From assembly GCA_001599595.1 (NCBI GenBank), contig BCHH01000004.1:1257997-1321996 (forward strand): a stretch of DNA of 64,000 bases, written 5' to 3'. The stretch comes from Beverwykella pulmonaria (lineage: Eukaryota; Ascomycota; Dothideomycetes; Pleosporales; Melanommataceae). Positions 34,936-46,079 of this stretch are shown here, one piece after another; positions within the stretch are counted from its first letter, which is position 1; each line of letters opens with the position of its first letter. Position numbers and translations under genes: made by a program. The notes under the pieces are model-generated. The model saw only the letters and a program-made list of their open reading frames with translations. It ran no database searches and was not told where the DNA came from.

Positions 34936-35216
34936 CTACTCACTGGCTGAATCCTCCGCCAACCTCACCTCCCACAAAACCTCGTTGTCTACAGCGCACA
35001 TCTCCTCGCCCATCTGGACAACCTTTCTCCCATAATCTATCACCAGAGCCACTGCACCGTGTCCCTCGGGCTGAATGAAATGTCAGAAAAGCACGATGAG
35101 AAGCGTCAACAGAAACTGAGGGTAGCAGTTGATGTCCCGAGGAAGAAACTCACAAAGGTGATTCGGAGTAAAGATACTGTTAAGTTTGGGGTGGCTTGGT
35201 CGGTAGGGAGGAAGAT
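34936..35216 (-). pseudogene. Orphan spliced coding fragment, about 65 residues
   Basis: Two pieces, 35216-35154 and 35070-34936, join in phase 0 across a perfect-looking 83-bp intron (GTGAGT...TTCATTCAG). They give a fluent C-terminal sequence (TDQATPNLTVSLLRITF|PEGHGAVALVIDYG, then EMCAVDNEVLWEVRLAEDSA and a stop). A TGA immediately precedes the first piece, so there is no start codon. It sits 58 bp downstream of the Zn(II)2Cys6 stop on the same strand. It could be the last exons of a lost gene or of an isoform of that gene. I do not recognise the family. Confidence 0.4.
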
Positions 35217-35274
35217 TCATAAAGAAGTGGAGAGGGAGACTGCAGGCTCCCGATCCCACCTTTCTCATATATTT

Positions 35275-37008
35275 TCAGTCAATCCACCGCTGTAAATGCA
35301 CATCATATTCTGACAACAACACCCTTACATCCACTCCCTCATACCTCCTCTTGCAAAACAAAAATACCTTATCCATAGGCGCGCCCGACAGCACCACTTC
35401 AACCTCCCGTAATCTATACTCATCCGGCAGAACCGGCACTTCTAGATCCCTCTCTGTTGGAAGACTAAGAAGATTAAACTCGTCGTCTATTTCGACATCG
35501 TGATAGAAATTTCTCTCCTCAATTTGCATCACCTTCCTCGCCACGCACGCTGTAGTCCTTGCATCCCAAATCCCTTCTCTATGCGAAGTTGATTCAAGCA
35601 ACCTGATAGCTTGGAGTCTGATTCTGTGGACGCGACATTTTATCGCCATGAAATAGAGTGGGGGTATCCAACCCATATCGACCACGGACCGCGACATATC
35701 CATGAGATGACCTGGCAGGGCCTTGATCTCTAGGGAGGGATTGTTTGGACCAGAAACCCGTAGACCCATTAATTCTATCATTAGAGCGACAAATTGTGAG
35801 GTATAGGAGTCATACATGGTCTCGTCGTTGGGATATAGACAGGTGTCGGCCATTATGGATGCCATGGAGTGGCAGACACGGAGTAAGAGGTACACTTTTT
35901 CCAGATCTTCTGACACGGGGCCTCGAGATTTTTCGTACGCTTCCCATGTCACCAGCCACTGCGCAAGGTTGGTCTGGATGCGTTGCTGGTGGTCTAGGAG
36001 CTCGATAGACTGGCCCAGAGACGTGGATGAAGCGGCTGTTCGCTCACGCGCCTGGCTCGTCAAGACAAATATCCCGTTCAAGACCTTTTCCAGTTCCTGC
36101 CAGCCTTCGGGGATATTACGGAACCTGACGGCCGGAGTCTCGAACCAGATCTTCAGCGGGTATGGAAACGGATGCGTATAAGTATACTTGAACAGTTCGA
36201 CCTGGAGATGCAGTCTAGAAAATGCTTGTACGATCCAGTCGTCTGCTGAGTCTCGCCGAGGCTTGCGTCGGTCAACGCCCTCGTTGCAGAACAATTGCAT
36301 CTCTCGTAGAATCTTAAGCCCATTTTGCAAGTGAATCTGTGCCGTCTCAAAATGCCCACGCAAGAAATCCACACACACAAACACAGCGCAAGTAATCAGC
36401 GCCACGCGAAACGATGCCCTATCGTTGAGAGAAAATTGCGGCCGCAGATGCCCGATCGCAGCGATAGCTTTCCCGTAGTTCCTCAAGGCGAACTGTTCCT
36501 GCTCGTCCAGGATCTTGTCATCTATGTCCACAACTTCCCTCTTATTCACGGCACTTAAGGCAAGAACGGCATGCAAGACGGCGGGCTCGTTAAAGGAGGC
36601 TTGTAACAGTAACGTCGACCAGAAACTCGAACGGTAGGATCCTTGGAGCTTTGGCACAGTCCGGGATTTAAACCACTCAAAGTAGCCTGCATCGGCAGTG
36701 CTGGACACGGGGGAACGGAGAACGGCAAGATCCCTGGAATTTGGACTGGCAGGTCGTTGTCGGTGGCTATACGTGTTTCCTCCTCCACCCCAGATCCCAT
36801 ACCCATCGCAGACGCGGCCAGTGGAGATGCATCGTTGGCAAGCCGGACGGCCTTCGTCACATTTGACCTTCCGGATCCTGATTGGGAAAAGGTGAGCTTC
36901 TATTGGTGCTTTGTGTTTGGCTGTGACTTACTTGCAGGTGCGGCAACCAGACTTTACCTTTTTCCTGCCTGTTAAACGGGGGTTGTGATAGTTCATAGTG
37001 ACGGGCAT
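35275..37008 (-). CDS. Zn(II)2Cys6 fungal-specific transcription factor
   Basis: Exons 37008-36932 and 36877-35275, over a 54-bp intron (GTAAGT...AATCAG) that splits the zinc cluster, give 559 residues. The cluster is C22-x2-C25-x6-C32-x6-C39-x2-C42-x6-C49 (CRTCKIRKVKC, CQRCISTGRVC), preceded by the basic GRKKVKSG. The remainder matches the fungal regulator middle region: FKSRTVPKLQGSYRSSFW, then LLLQASFNEPAVLHAVLALS with VNKRE, and FETAQIHLQNGLKIL. It ends in a protein-like HLQRWID. Such proteins bind CGG-type half-sites as dimers in the nucleus. It is divergent from the aldo/keto reductase, a common pairing of regulator and target. The target is inferred only. Confidence 0.92.
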
Positions 37009-37531
37009 AGCGGATGGTAACTTGCTGCTGACGTGGGGTTTGAAGTTTGTCTTTGGATTGGGAGCACATGGCTTACTTGAACGATTCGCTTGCTCGGAAA
37101 CTGTGCGGTATCATTGGCTCGCAAAAGGACGCGACTACTCCGACTCATGTGCTGACAGGGCGACGCAGATCAGCGGAGAGAGCCGCGATCTTACGAGGCT
37201 GAGCTTCATTGGCGTACTCGGAAACTCTGTCGTCCCATTGGCTACATTTTTTTCTATCTAGTCATGAAATCTGTACACCGTAATATTGATCCATGCCTCG
37301 ATGGACGCTCCCTCCTCTCGGAGTTTGGTGGAGACAACGAGCGATGAAAAATGTTCCAAGCTATTTCCCGAAGAAGTATTTGTTCGTTTATGTGGTATTC
37401 GTTGGGAAGCACAGTGAACGGGAGATACATAAAGCCTTCACTTCCATCCACTTTTCCAACATTCAGACATCTACTTCAGACATCATTCAGTCTACAAGGC
37501 CTATACATTACGGCCTCACTCGTACATCAGA
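37009..37531. promoter_or_regulatory. Shared promoter region, Zn2Cys6 gene (-) and aldo/keto reductase (+)
   Basis: A 523-bp divergent intergenic region. CGG triplets occur (near 37011, 37105, 37108, 37174), but I see no clear paired CGG half-site with regular spacing. Confidence 0.45.
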
Positions 37532-38762
37532 ATGCCCAGCAACCCTGTCCCCCTTTACCCACTGGGCAAGAATGGCCCAAAAGTCCCACACCTAGGCTAC
37601 GGCACAATGGGTCTTTCGTACGAAACCTATGGCACCGTCCCTAGCGACGAAGAACGCTTTGCGATCCTGGATCGCGCCCATGAGCTCGGAGCCACCTTCT
37701 GGGACAGCGCCGAGTAAGTCCACTGCTTGATTACATCACATGAATATGATATCGAACATGGCACTGATGTGCATGAAGTCTCTACGGCGATAGCGAAGAG
37801 CTTATCGGCAAATGGTTCAAGCGCACAGGAAAGCGTGACGACATCTTCCTCGCGACCAAGTTCGGGTTCATCAGAGGCAGCAAGACGTTTGAGGTTGATA
37901 GCTCGGCTGAGTTCTGTAAGAAGGCATGTGCGGAGAGTTTGAGGAAGCTTGATATTGAGTGTATTGATCTTTGTAAGTTTTTGTATCATTGTTGCTGTTT
38001 AGAAATCGAGTTGCTGACTTGTTTCTTCGTGGAGACTATGTGCATCATGTCAATCCGAAGACGCCGATTGAAGAGACGATGCGAGCTTTGGCTGAATTGA
38101 AAGCGTAAGTTGAAATCCCCATATCCGAGGAAAGGATATAATCGCCCATATACTAACATATCTCTTCCAGCGAAGGAAAGATAAAATATATCGGTCTCTC
38201 CGCCGTATCCTCGGCCACCATCCGGCGCGCGGTAAAAATCGCCCCCGTAGCCGCCGTGCAAATGGACTACTCCCCTCTCGAGCGGGAAATCGAAGGTCCA
38301 GCTGGCGGTAACATCCTCGCAACGTGCCGCGAGCTCGGAATTGCCATTGTGGCCGCCATGCCTTTGGGTCGTGGACTTCTCACCTCAACCTACGCCGCCG
38401 GCGAAGCTATGGGTGACGAGAAGGACATGCGCGTCAAAGTCATGCCACGCTTCAATGAAGCGAACCGCGCGAAGAACATCAAGCTCGTTAAGGATTTCAA
38501 GGCACTGGCAGAGAAAAAGGGGTGTACGACGACGCAGCTTGCTCTCGCGTGGGTGCTGAAACAGGGTACGGACGTTTTTCCGATACCGGGGACGAAGAGG
38601 ATGAAGTATCTGGAGGAGAATTGGGCGAGCCTGGATGTGGAATTGAGTGACGAGGATGAGAAGGAGGTTAGGGAGCTTATGGAGGGTGCGGAGATTGTGG
38701 GGGGTGCGCTGCCGGATGCCTTCAAGGACTATAACTACAGGGATACTGTCGAGGAGGCATAG
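37532..38762 (+). CDS. Aldo/keto reductase
   Basis: Four exons, 37532-37713, 37779-37972, 38035-38104 and 38171-38762, with introns of 65, 62 and 66 bp, give 345 residues. The catalytic tetrad is visible: Asp58 and Tyr63 (WDSADLYGDSE, across the first splice), Lys88 (LATKFGF) and His129 (DLYYVHHVNP, across the second splice). The C-terminal NADP(H) segment reads VFPIPGTKRMKYLEEN. The barrel strands KIKYIGLSAVS and MPLGRGLLT match the AKR8/AKR13 branch (yeast-type pyridoxal or YakC-like reductases). It should reduce small aldehydes or ketones in the cytosol with NADPH; the natural substrate is unknown. The neighbouring divergent regulator may control it. Confidence 0.95.
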
Positions 38763-39077
38763 CTTGGAGTAGAAAGGAACAAGGAGAGATACGGATCGTG
38801 TTCCGCACCAAGAAACGCTTGCCTAGTGTTAGAATAAGCCTACGTTCCGACAATAGAACACTGCTTGATCTCAAATTAGAGTGAACATGATGAAAACGTT
38901 GTAAGATCACGAAGACAGAGCCGTCATGATGGGGGAAGCAAGACAAGGGTGTATAGGACATATTATCCTCCAATCAATTTGTACAATATGAACTAATTAT
39001 ATAGAGAAGGAGAGTTTCAAAAAAAAAAAAAAACACTTTCAGCTTCCATCTTCTCCCAGTACATTCGTCTTTACGTC
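38763..39077. other. Convergent intergenic region with a poly-A tract
   Basis: 315 bp between the stops of the reductase and the pectin lyase. A run of about 14-15 A lies at 39019-39033. No gene is seen. Confidence 0.6.
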
Positions 39078-40511
39078 CTAAACACGAAGCGCACGGCGGA
39101 ACTTGGAAGAGCTGGCTATACACTGGCTGTACCAGTCGTTCATCTTGACGCAGGTAGCGGGCACTTCACACGAGGATGCGCCAGTGAAGCCCTGTCCACC
39201 ACACTGTTCGTACAGCTTAGCGACGGTGGGGCTAGAGGTAGAGGATAGAGTGGAAGCGGGGGTCGTCGCAGCGGCGTGAGATGAGGTAGCAGCGGCCTGG
39301 GTAGAGGTAGGAGCTATGCTCTCCACGGGCTCAACAACAACCGCTGTATCATTCGAGCTGGTGGTACTGCTAGCAGCGCCGAGGTTGGCCGGACCAGCGT
39401 TAGCCAGGACATGAGCCGCGACCTCACTGACGGCCAGAGTCGTGACGTCAAACTTGGCAAGCGCAGAGATGAAGCTCGAGCTTGAACCTCCTCCGAGTTT
39501 GCCGCTGGAAGAGTCCACGCTGTTCTCTAGACACGCACGGCCAAGGGTAGAAGAGCATCCGCTACCTCCATCAACGATAAAGGTTCCAACCGCGGCCGCC
39601 TTGTCGGTCGAGGGCTGGCTAACAGCCACGAAGACGTTTCCCTCAACCAAGGCGCTGGCTCCATCATACGCATCGAACGCATGGCCCTTCATGTTCTCGA
39701 AGTAATTGTTCACCGCATGGAAGGTGGACGAAACACCATCCTGTCCAAGTTTAGGCGCACGTCCAGAGACATCGTGGAAGTAGTTGCGGTCGAGCGTGAC
39801 CTGTTCTCCGTCTGCAATAAACATCATGGTCCAGTAATGGTTGCCGTTGCACGTCGCCGAAGTATTCGTAACACCATCGAACTCATTATTCGACAGTGTG
39901 AAGCGAGACCCAGTGTAGTGGCTAACGACGAACATGCGGCCGATTTTCGAAAACTTGCAGTGGTCAATCCAGACTCCATCGTTGCTGCCCTTCAGGTCGA
40001 GCGCGTCGCCGCCCCACACAACACCGGGGTTCACGGTGGTAATCTCAATGCCCTGGATGATGATATTGCTGGCGCCACTCTGGAGCTGAAGACCTTTGCC
40101 CTTGATGACGCCCTTGCCGCTAACACCGAGGATGGACTTGTTGCTCCCAACGGCAAGAGGCTCGATGCCAGCAGCGTCGTAGGTGATGGAGCTAACAGCG
40201 ACATTGTCAGAGCCGCCACATGAAAGATCCCCGAGGTAGTATTGGCCGCCCCCAGAGACACTGCAGGATAGTCTGTCGCAACCAGCACCCGTAGTGCTTG
40301 TGCCGGTGAAGTCATACTCCTGGTCGATCAAGATAACGCGGGGCTCGTCATCTGCGAGGAGTGTAGCGAGCTCCGCAGCGTTGGATGGAGTGACAGCAGT
40401 AGCGTCGCCACCTCCAGTTGTTCCAGAGGCGAATCCATAAGCAGTTCCGCTAACGGTTTGAGTTGAGGCGCTGGTAGCTACCGCGAGGAGGAAAATTGCT
40501 TCGAAACGCAT
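39078..40511 (-). CDS. Secreted pectin lyase (PL1) with C-terminal CBM1
   Basis: A single exon of 477 residues. The start at 40511 is chosen because it places the signal peptide first ([18 protein letters not shown]); upstream in-frame codons are Asn/His-rich leader sequence. The parallel beta-helix domain covers about 20-360. It shows [35 protein letters not shown] and [17 protein letters not shown], then RAPKLG, the pattern of family 1 pectin lyases, which cleave methyl-esterified homogalacturonan by beta-elimination. A Ser/Thr-rich linker (about 400-435) leads to a CBM1 of fungal cellulose-binding type ([15 protein letters not shown], then [11 protein letters not shown]). A CBM1 on a pectin lyase anchors it to the cell wall. 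It is probably induced on plant material. Confidence 0.95.
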   Translation of the reverse strand: MRFEAIFLLAVATSASTQTVSGTAYGFASGTTGGGDATAVTPSNAAELATLLADDEPRVILIDQEYDFTGTSTTGAGCDRLSCSVSGGGQYYLGDLSCGGSDNVAVSSITYDAAGIEPLAVGSNKSILGVSGKGVIKGKGLQLQSGASNIIIQGIEITTVNPGVVWGGDALDLKGSNDGVWIDHCKFSKIGRMFVVSHYTGSRFTLSNNEFDGVTNTSATCNGNHYWTMMFIADGEQVTLDRNYFHDVSGRAPKLGQDGVSSTFHAVNNYFENMKGHAFDAYDGASALVEGNVFVAVSQPSTDKAAAVGTFIVDGGSGCSSTLGRACLENSVDSSSGKLGGGSSSSFISALAKFDVTTLAVSEVAAHVLANAGPANLGAASSTTSSNDTAVVVEPVESIAPTSTQAAATSSHAAATTPASTLSSTSSPTVAKLYEQCGGQGFTGASSCEVPATCVKMNDWYSQCIASSSKFRRALRV

Positions 40512-42499
40512 GTTGGATGGTGACTTCGGGGGGAGGATATTCTTATGTGAATGATTTGAATGATGATTAGAGAGAAGGTAAAGAACGTTCACTCAGAACC
40601 AGCCGAAGATCCCGCTCAAGGTGTTAAACGAAAGAATATGAGAAGAAATTCGTGGTCGAATGTATGAATGAGCGAAAGTGAAGTAGAAAAGGAAAATGAC
40701 TTGCCATTATGAGAGTTGATACAAATATCAGGCGTCTTGAGACTGAGCCGCAGAGAAATTGCAGGCATTGTCGTGTATCGTTCTATACACGGTCGTATGC
40801 CTGGAAAGGCGATGGTCCTGCGGGAGGTAGAGTATAAGGCTGACCGGCTAACTATTTGTAGCACGACATGCCCCACAATGTCGTGCGTGTTCAGGCGGTC
40901 GGGTACCTTGGCGAAGGAAGTTGATTTGAAAACCGCTCTGGAAGTCTGTGACGAGACTCGTACGCGACCCGCGACTCTAGGAGTGGGTGCGTCGAGTTCC
41001 TCCCCAAGGTTCGAAGAATATCAAGTGCAGTATGCCTGCGTCTTAGTTAAGACAATGTTGGAGTTGCTTGGTGTTAAAAGCGCTGCCGGAAAGATGTCTT
41101 GCAGGGGCAATGGACGGAAGACATCGATGTTTCAATTTCGCGTCCGGCTTGTCGTTGTTTCAACCAAACCGAGACCTTCTTGGCGAACCCACTGTAAGAA
41201 CCGCACCACTGTTATCTGAACAGCTTTATCTTGATCACATGAAAACTAGGTCGCATGTTGAGGGGGCGTCGATGGTATACGAATATACAAATACATGAAC
41301 TACAAAGGGAGGGAGGGTTTGGCAAGATATTTTGACCGGTGCTTCGCTGCATTAGGGCCATCACGGCTTTTCTTCGGCCTCTAGCTCACCACCTCATTAC
41401 TGTTGAAACATGAGAGCTTTGAGTGGGAGAGGACATCATAATATTGCTTGAGGTGCCAACCAGGGACCAGGCTGGTGCTATATACTCAGACATCTGCCCA
41501 GCCATCTTGGTCACGTGTCTATCATGTGCCTATCACGTGTATGTCACGTGTCGCAGTCTCGGCTTGCCGGCTGCCCTTCAACAATTACCACCATCTCTCG
41601 TCACACTGTGACCCTTCCGCCGGCATGATACTTTGGATTTTTTCTCTTTTTCCTCCATTTGTTACACATTTGCCGAGTGTCCCCTCCCCTGATGGCTCTT
41701 TAATAACGGGGAACAACTGGAAAACGCGCCGCTCATACACGCGTAGCCGGCGTACAACTTGGCGCGTTCTATGCACGTGATATGCTGGGCTGTGGAACCG
41801 GAAGGCATTGAATATGCCCCTCCCAGTCTCCGCAATATTATCTGAATTGTTGCAATTGAACAGAAATAAAGCCATTGAATCTAGTTATGGCCCATGTCCA
41901 AATTCTCTTGTAAAGTGAAAGTGGTACAAGCTAACGATTGTCATCAGCCCTCCAACTGCACGCCATGCCATCGAGTCAATTCGAAGTGCATACATGTATT
42001 TTTGTAGAGTAATCGCGCAAAATTGTATACCGTTATTAGGCATATGGATGGAGGACGAGTCTGCACTTTACTATGGTGTGGTCGGTAGCGATGAGACTTT
42101 TCCAACTCATGATCGAACGCGCATGCTAGCTACGAACAAACTAAAACTCCAGTCGTCTTCATCGAAGTTGTGGTATATGTACGTGACACGGGACGTGAAT
42201 TTATGGGAATTAAACAGCGTAAAGTCAGGGGCAATAGGTAGGTGTAAAAGCAGGGAATTTATGGGACATGGCACACAAGCTGTGACGGGTAACTCGGAAA
42301 TCGGATATCAGAAATAGGGAATATTGACAAGCAATTGGTGACAAGTATATCGTGAAACGCGCAGAGAGAAAGCTTGTGAGAGTGCAGAGCAGCAATGGTC
42401 ATGCCAATCGGGGTATTTATATTGAGTTATCTATACAGCCATCCCCGTATCATGTCATATCAAGACAATCTCATTCATTATTCGTAGAAAGGGCTGAAT
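40512..42499. other. Intergenic, contains a phased CACGTG array
   Basis: Upstream side is the pectin lyase promoter; a TATAAGG-like element lies near 40833 on the plus strand. No gene is supported; the frame 40716-41219 lacks domain features. A regular CACGTG array sits at 41512-41550 (separate entry). A further lone CACGTG is at 41774-41779. Confidence 0.5.
41512..41550. promoter_or_regulatory. Array of four E-boxes at exact 11-bp steps
   Basis: CACGTG begins at 41512, 41534 and 41545, with a CATGTG variant at 41523, so each step is 11 bp, about one helical turn. Units look like TCACGTGTCTA and TCACGTGTATG. CACGTG is the site of bHLH proteins such as Cbf1 and Pho4. It lies about 950 bp beyond the 3' end of grg1 and about 1 kb upstream of the pectin lyase. 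The target gene is not known. Confidence 0.65.
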
Positions 42500-42838
42500 C
42501 TACTGCTTAGCGGCCTCTGTAGAACCGTTAGCGATCAACTGAGAAGCAATCGATCAGGGGACTGAGCTAACCCTTGTGGACATCGGCCTTGGTGTTGTGA
42601 GAAGTCTCATCAAACTTGTCGCCAACGGCGTCCTTAGCAGCAGTGGCGCGCGAACCGAGGCTTGCGTCGTTGTCCTTGGCAACGCTCTTGTTGGCCTCCT
42701 TGGATGCGGTGGCACCGGCACCCTGGACGGACTCGGCGACGTAGTTTGCGGCGTTCTGGAAGGTGTTAGTTTGGATGAACGAGAAATAAGTGAAAGTGGT
42801 CCAAGGGATTGTGTGGTGCGTACCTTGACGGACTCCAT
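42500..42838 (-). CDS. grg1: Glucose-repressible protein Grg1/CCG-1 homologue
   Basis: Three exons: 42838-42824 (15 nt, MESVK), 42755-42572, and 42516-42500 (17 nt, encoding the end of KEAAKQ). The introns are 68 bp (GTACGC...CCAG) and 55 bp (GTTAGC...ACAG). The product has 71 residues, the length known for Neurospora CCG-1. The body reads NAANYVAESVQGAGATASKE, then a Lys/Asp/Ala-rich hydrophilic helix (GSRATAAKDAVGDKFDETSH). CCG-1/Grg1 is one of the most abundant transcripts in starved or stressed hyphae, repressed by glucose and clock-controlled in Neurospora. Its biochemical role is unknown; the sequence suggests a disordered, LEA-like stress protein. The last 17-nt exon is needed to restore the conserved C-terminus; without it the frame would stop at HKG. 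Confidence 0.93.
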
Positions 42839-42850
42839 TGTGATAGGAAG

Positions 42851-42873
42851 TTGGTTGGTTGGTTGGTTGGTGG
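42851..42873 (+). repeat. (TTGG)n microsatellite in the grg1 leader
   Basis: Five TTGG units followed by TGGG, 12 bp upstream of the grg1 ATG. In the mRNA it reads as a CCAA-repeat 5' UTR. Short CA/CCAA-rich leaders are common on very highly expressed fungal genes. Confidence 0.8.
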
Positions 42874-44302
42874 GTATTGAGTAGTGTGCTTGTGTGTTGA
42901 AGTTGGTGGTAGTGATGATGGGAAAAAGGAGTAGTTGGAACGAGGAAACGAGCGGTTTTATACACCCCAACACGCTCAAACTACGCAATAGTTACCCTCC
43001 TGAATTATTATCTGACGAAGTTTCTACGTCAGTCCCTCATTCACAAGACAAGTCAAGACAAGTCTCGTGCTCTTCTCTCGGGTGGATTGTTCCATTCCCC
43101 TTCCGCGTTTCACCCTACGTCAGTGGGGGAAAAGCGCGCCAAACCACGTACTGATTGGCGACCTTGGACTTCACCCCACAACTATTGTGACGTCATTGGG
43201 ATCGGGCAGCGGCCCATCGCCCCGGTGTGTGCCGGCCCAATGCGCTGCGGCAGATCTGCTGACATGCGGATTGCAAGCAAGTGCATGCACATGTGATTTA
43301 GAAATTCGATTCCATCACCAGCTTTTCGATCGTGGTAAGGCCAACCGATTCCCGCATCTGCGAGACATCCGAGGAAGGAAGGCGGTAGTGGGGCGAATTC
43401 ATGAGAGCGCGCCACACCATCATCATTGAAATGGACCTTGTTCCAAGTTTGTTTTCTAGCCAAAGTTTATATGCATAAGAATGGAAGAGCCGAATTAGTC
43501 AATAATTTTTCAATTTGTTGGTATTGCTGAGGGGCATTGAAGAACGATGACGTAGTTATTTCACGACCCTGCTGTCTTTCTGGAAGATCAGGGTGGCGCA
43601 TATTGGCACCGTGCCACAGCCTCGGCTGGTTAACACCATCGCTTGGTAGATTCGTTTACTGATTTGGTTTGTTTCCGGTTGGGAAGTCCTTCAGGACGGC
43701 AGTTGGATGAGTGTATGCGCCGCATGCGGAGAACAGGCGATTCTGTTCGGTAAACGTTGAATCGATGACTCGCAGGGACAAGGGCTTGGCAAGGAAACGC
43801 GAAGGTGTTGGGGTTGCAGTTTTCTGAGAAGAGAAAACTGACCGAAGAGGTACCCTCATACCACATGATAACGCTCTAAAGCCGGAATCGTACTCTCAGC
43901 CAATTGCGTGATGATAAGTGTATTGGGTACACAAGACATGCACACAACCAAGCAGGACTGCCAGATAACTGGAGCACGATGGAACACAACTTCGCGCAAT
44001 CGCCACCAGGAGTCACGTGCTATAATCTGTTCATATTACGGTCTACCTTACACGAGAAGCAAGCTCAAGACAAACGTCATTAATTTTCAGGCTCACGTGA
44101 TTGCTGCTTGACAGTGTGTACCCGCCTAGCGGGGTAAGGAGCTCCACACTCACACGCACAAAGTTTTGCTAACCGTTTTGCAATATTTCTCATCGCATCG
44201 CACTTCCTCTCAAAATATGACTGGTGCTGTGCTCCAATGTTGATCGCTTTCTTTTATAGGGATATGATGAAGTTAATTTTCAAAAACCAACCCAATGTAA
44301 TC
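42874..44302. other. Intergenic, includes grg1 promoter
   Basis: On the minus strand a TATAAA lies at 42957-42962 (plus-strand TTTATA), about 120 bp upstream of the grg1 ATG and well placed as its TATA box. Lone CACGTG sites lie near 44014 and 44095. No gene is supported. Confidence 0.5.
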
Positions 44303-44373
44303 GCATCTATAGTCCAGCGGTAGGATATTTGCCTTCCAAGCAAATGGCTCGGGTTCGACTCCCGGTGGATGCA
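44303..44373 (+). tRNA. tRNA-Gly (anticodon TCC)
   Basis: 71 nt. Acceptor arms GCATCTA/TGGATGC pair throughout (one T-G), with discriminator A. The D-arm starts GTCC-AGCGGTA-GGAT. The anticodon stem TTTGC/GCAAA encloses loop CTTCCAA, so the anticodon is TCC and the tRNA reads GGA. The T-arm is CGGG-TTCGACT-CCCG. There is no intron. A T6 run about 9 bp downstream (CCTTTTTTG) fits a Pol III terminator. Confidence 0.95.
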
Positions 44374-44908
44374 TCACTTCCTTTTTTGTTCCGATGAGCA
44401 CTTTTGAGTTCGGAATGGATGTGAGCCCCAATTCTATTTTTTTTTTTTAAAAAAAAATATTCCCGCAATTAATAGATTTGATTTTGCACTTCTTCCCTTC
44501 GGATGCGGAGCTTATCTTAAGATATGAATATTCATATACAAATTTAAAATGCGAGAGTAGAAAAAGCTTGAAGCTTGTCCATCTCGTCTAGTTGGTGGAA
44601 CACTGCTGGCTCGTTCACCTGGCCACAATACTCGCCCCACGAGTCAATAACTCCTCCTTCTATTCCTCATGTTGAGGTATGCCGTCCTTTTTCAACCGCT
44701 ACCGGACCTTACGGAATACGCCGGGGCCTTAAAGCAATTCACTGAGAGTAATCTTGTTCAGTTAGGGATGAAACCTGGTAACCTATTCTAAGTGTTGGTC
44801 TCACAGGGCTATTGCAATTGCAATGGGGGGGGTTCTCAAACGAGGTAATAATTCATTGTGTCTATCTCGAAGATGTGCAGCTGAGGGAGTCAACCTCACC
44901 GCCGTCTG

Positions 44909-44930
44909 CACTAGCCTAGTACGGCTAGTG
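44909..44930. repeat. Perfect inverted repeat, 8-bp arms
   Basis: CACTAGCC at 44909-44916 and GGCTAGTG at 44923-44930 are exact reverse complements around TAGTAC, which is nearly palindromic itself. It touches the CACGTG array 3 bp downstream. Confidence 0.75.
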
Positions 44931-44933
44931 CTC

Positions 44934-44961
44934 CACGTGATTTCCACGTGATTATCACGTG
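44934..44961. promoter_or_regulatory. Array of three E-boxes at exact 11-bp steps
   Basis: CACGTG begins at 44934, 44945 and 44956, each followed by AT (CACGTGAT). The spacing equals that of the array at 41512. The nearest genes are tRNA-Gly (0.6 kb) and L-rhamnose mutarotase (1.1 kb). Confidence 0.65.
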
Positions 44962-46079
44962 ATGTATACTCCCAACACTAAGAATATACGAAGAGGCTTG
45001 GAGATAGGTACCGGCCGAAGATGTTTACTAATAGAGAAAAAAGGAAATTGACTCCAAGCGTGACCATATGGATAGTGCATTGTGCGTGAGAATAGTTGGG
45101 ATACTCTCCTTCTACCCTGGCAAAGCTTTATGATGATTTCATGCATTCCGTATTGAGTGGAATTAGTTCCAGGCCCCCTAAGGTTGACGATCAAAACTCG
45201 TTCGGAATCAATAATAGCAACCGCATGTAAGTGTTAGCGGAGAAATTTACGCTCCGCAAGTTCCCTAGTGTTCCCAATGCCTGCATGGCATTGTCACCTG
45301 GATGTACTCTGGCAAGCCCTAACTGCTAGGTTGAATGTGTCCAAGTGGTGGAGGATGGGCAAGAGAAAATGATGACAACCTAACAAGCGGAAAGGGGTTA
45401 TTTCAAGGTTGACCAGAACTAATGGCGCATGCGACTAACTGATATACCCAGAAGTTAAGAAGATTACTGAATTACTGGAATATACTGGTATTTCTCGGAG
45501 TTGCTGAGACAAAGAGCCCACCTAGACTGTGACACTTACAAGTTCGACTATAGTAGGAAAGACTATCATTGAAAATGCGGCTAGATGCATACTTCTTCTC
45601 TCGGAGCTCAACCGCCTTACCTAAGCCTCCCAAGTCCCAAATTCATCCCACTTCTTCTATATATCTTGGACTCTGAAAACGTCGGGTTTGTGATTTAAAT
45701 CCAATTGGGTAGGACTGGTGAATTAAGCGAATGCCCGCACATATCAATACCTGCATTCAGATCCCGCTCTTTTACCTTTCGTGAAGCGGTATCAAGAAGG
45801 CGAGATTGAGGTGGATTGTTCAATGATATTGATAAACGAGAGACATTTTCAGAAATTCGCGCACCTATCAATGTATCCCAAAAGCAACCACCACCTTACA
45901 TAATCAACCCCGCAGTATAGTATCCCGAGATCGGACCACACTTCACCGCCCCACGCCCTCATCCCACTCGCAAACCCATCCGAGGCTCCCGTACCTCAAA
46001 AATCCCTCTCCAAAATCCCTCAATTCATACAAAAGGTACTAGGTCCCAGAAACAGCAGGGCATTTCACGACTAGGAACC

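Larger units (their letters stand above)
44374..46079. other. Intergenic with homopolymers, a palindrome and a second CACGTG array
   Basis: Contains a T-then-A homopolymer block at about 44437-44459, a G7 run near 44825, a perfect palindrome at 44909-44930 and a CACGTG array at 44934-44961 (separate entries). No gene is supported. Confidence 0.5.

Noticed and set aside
39681..40223. Plus-strand frame of 180 codons
   Set aside because: Shadow of the pectin lyase; no start context or domain.
41448..41780. Open frames across the CACGTG array
   Set aside because: Composition is that of the repeat and its AT flanks; the regular 11-bp step is not compatible with a codon-level repeat.
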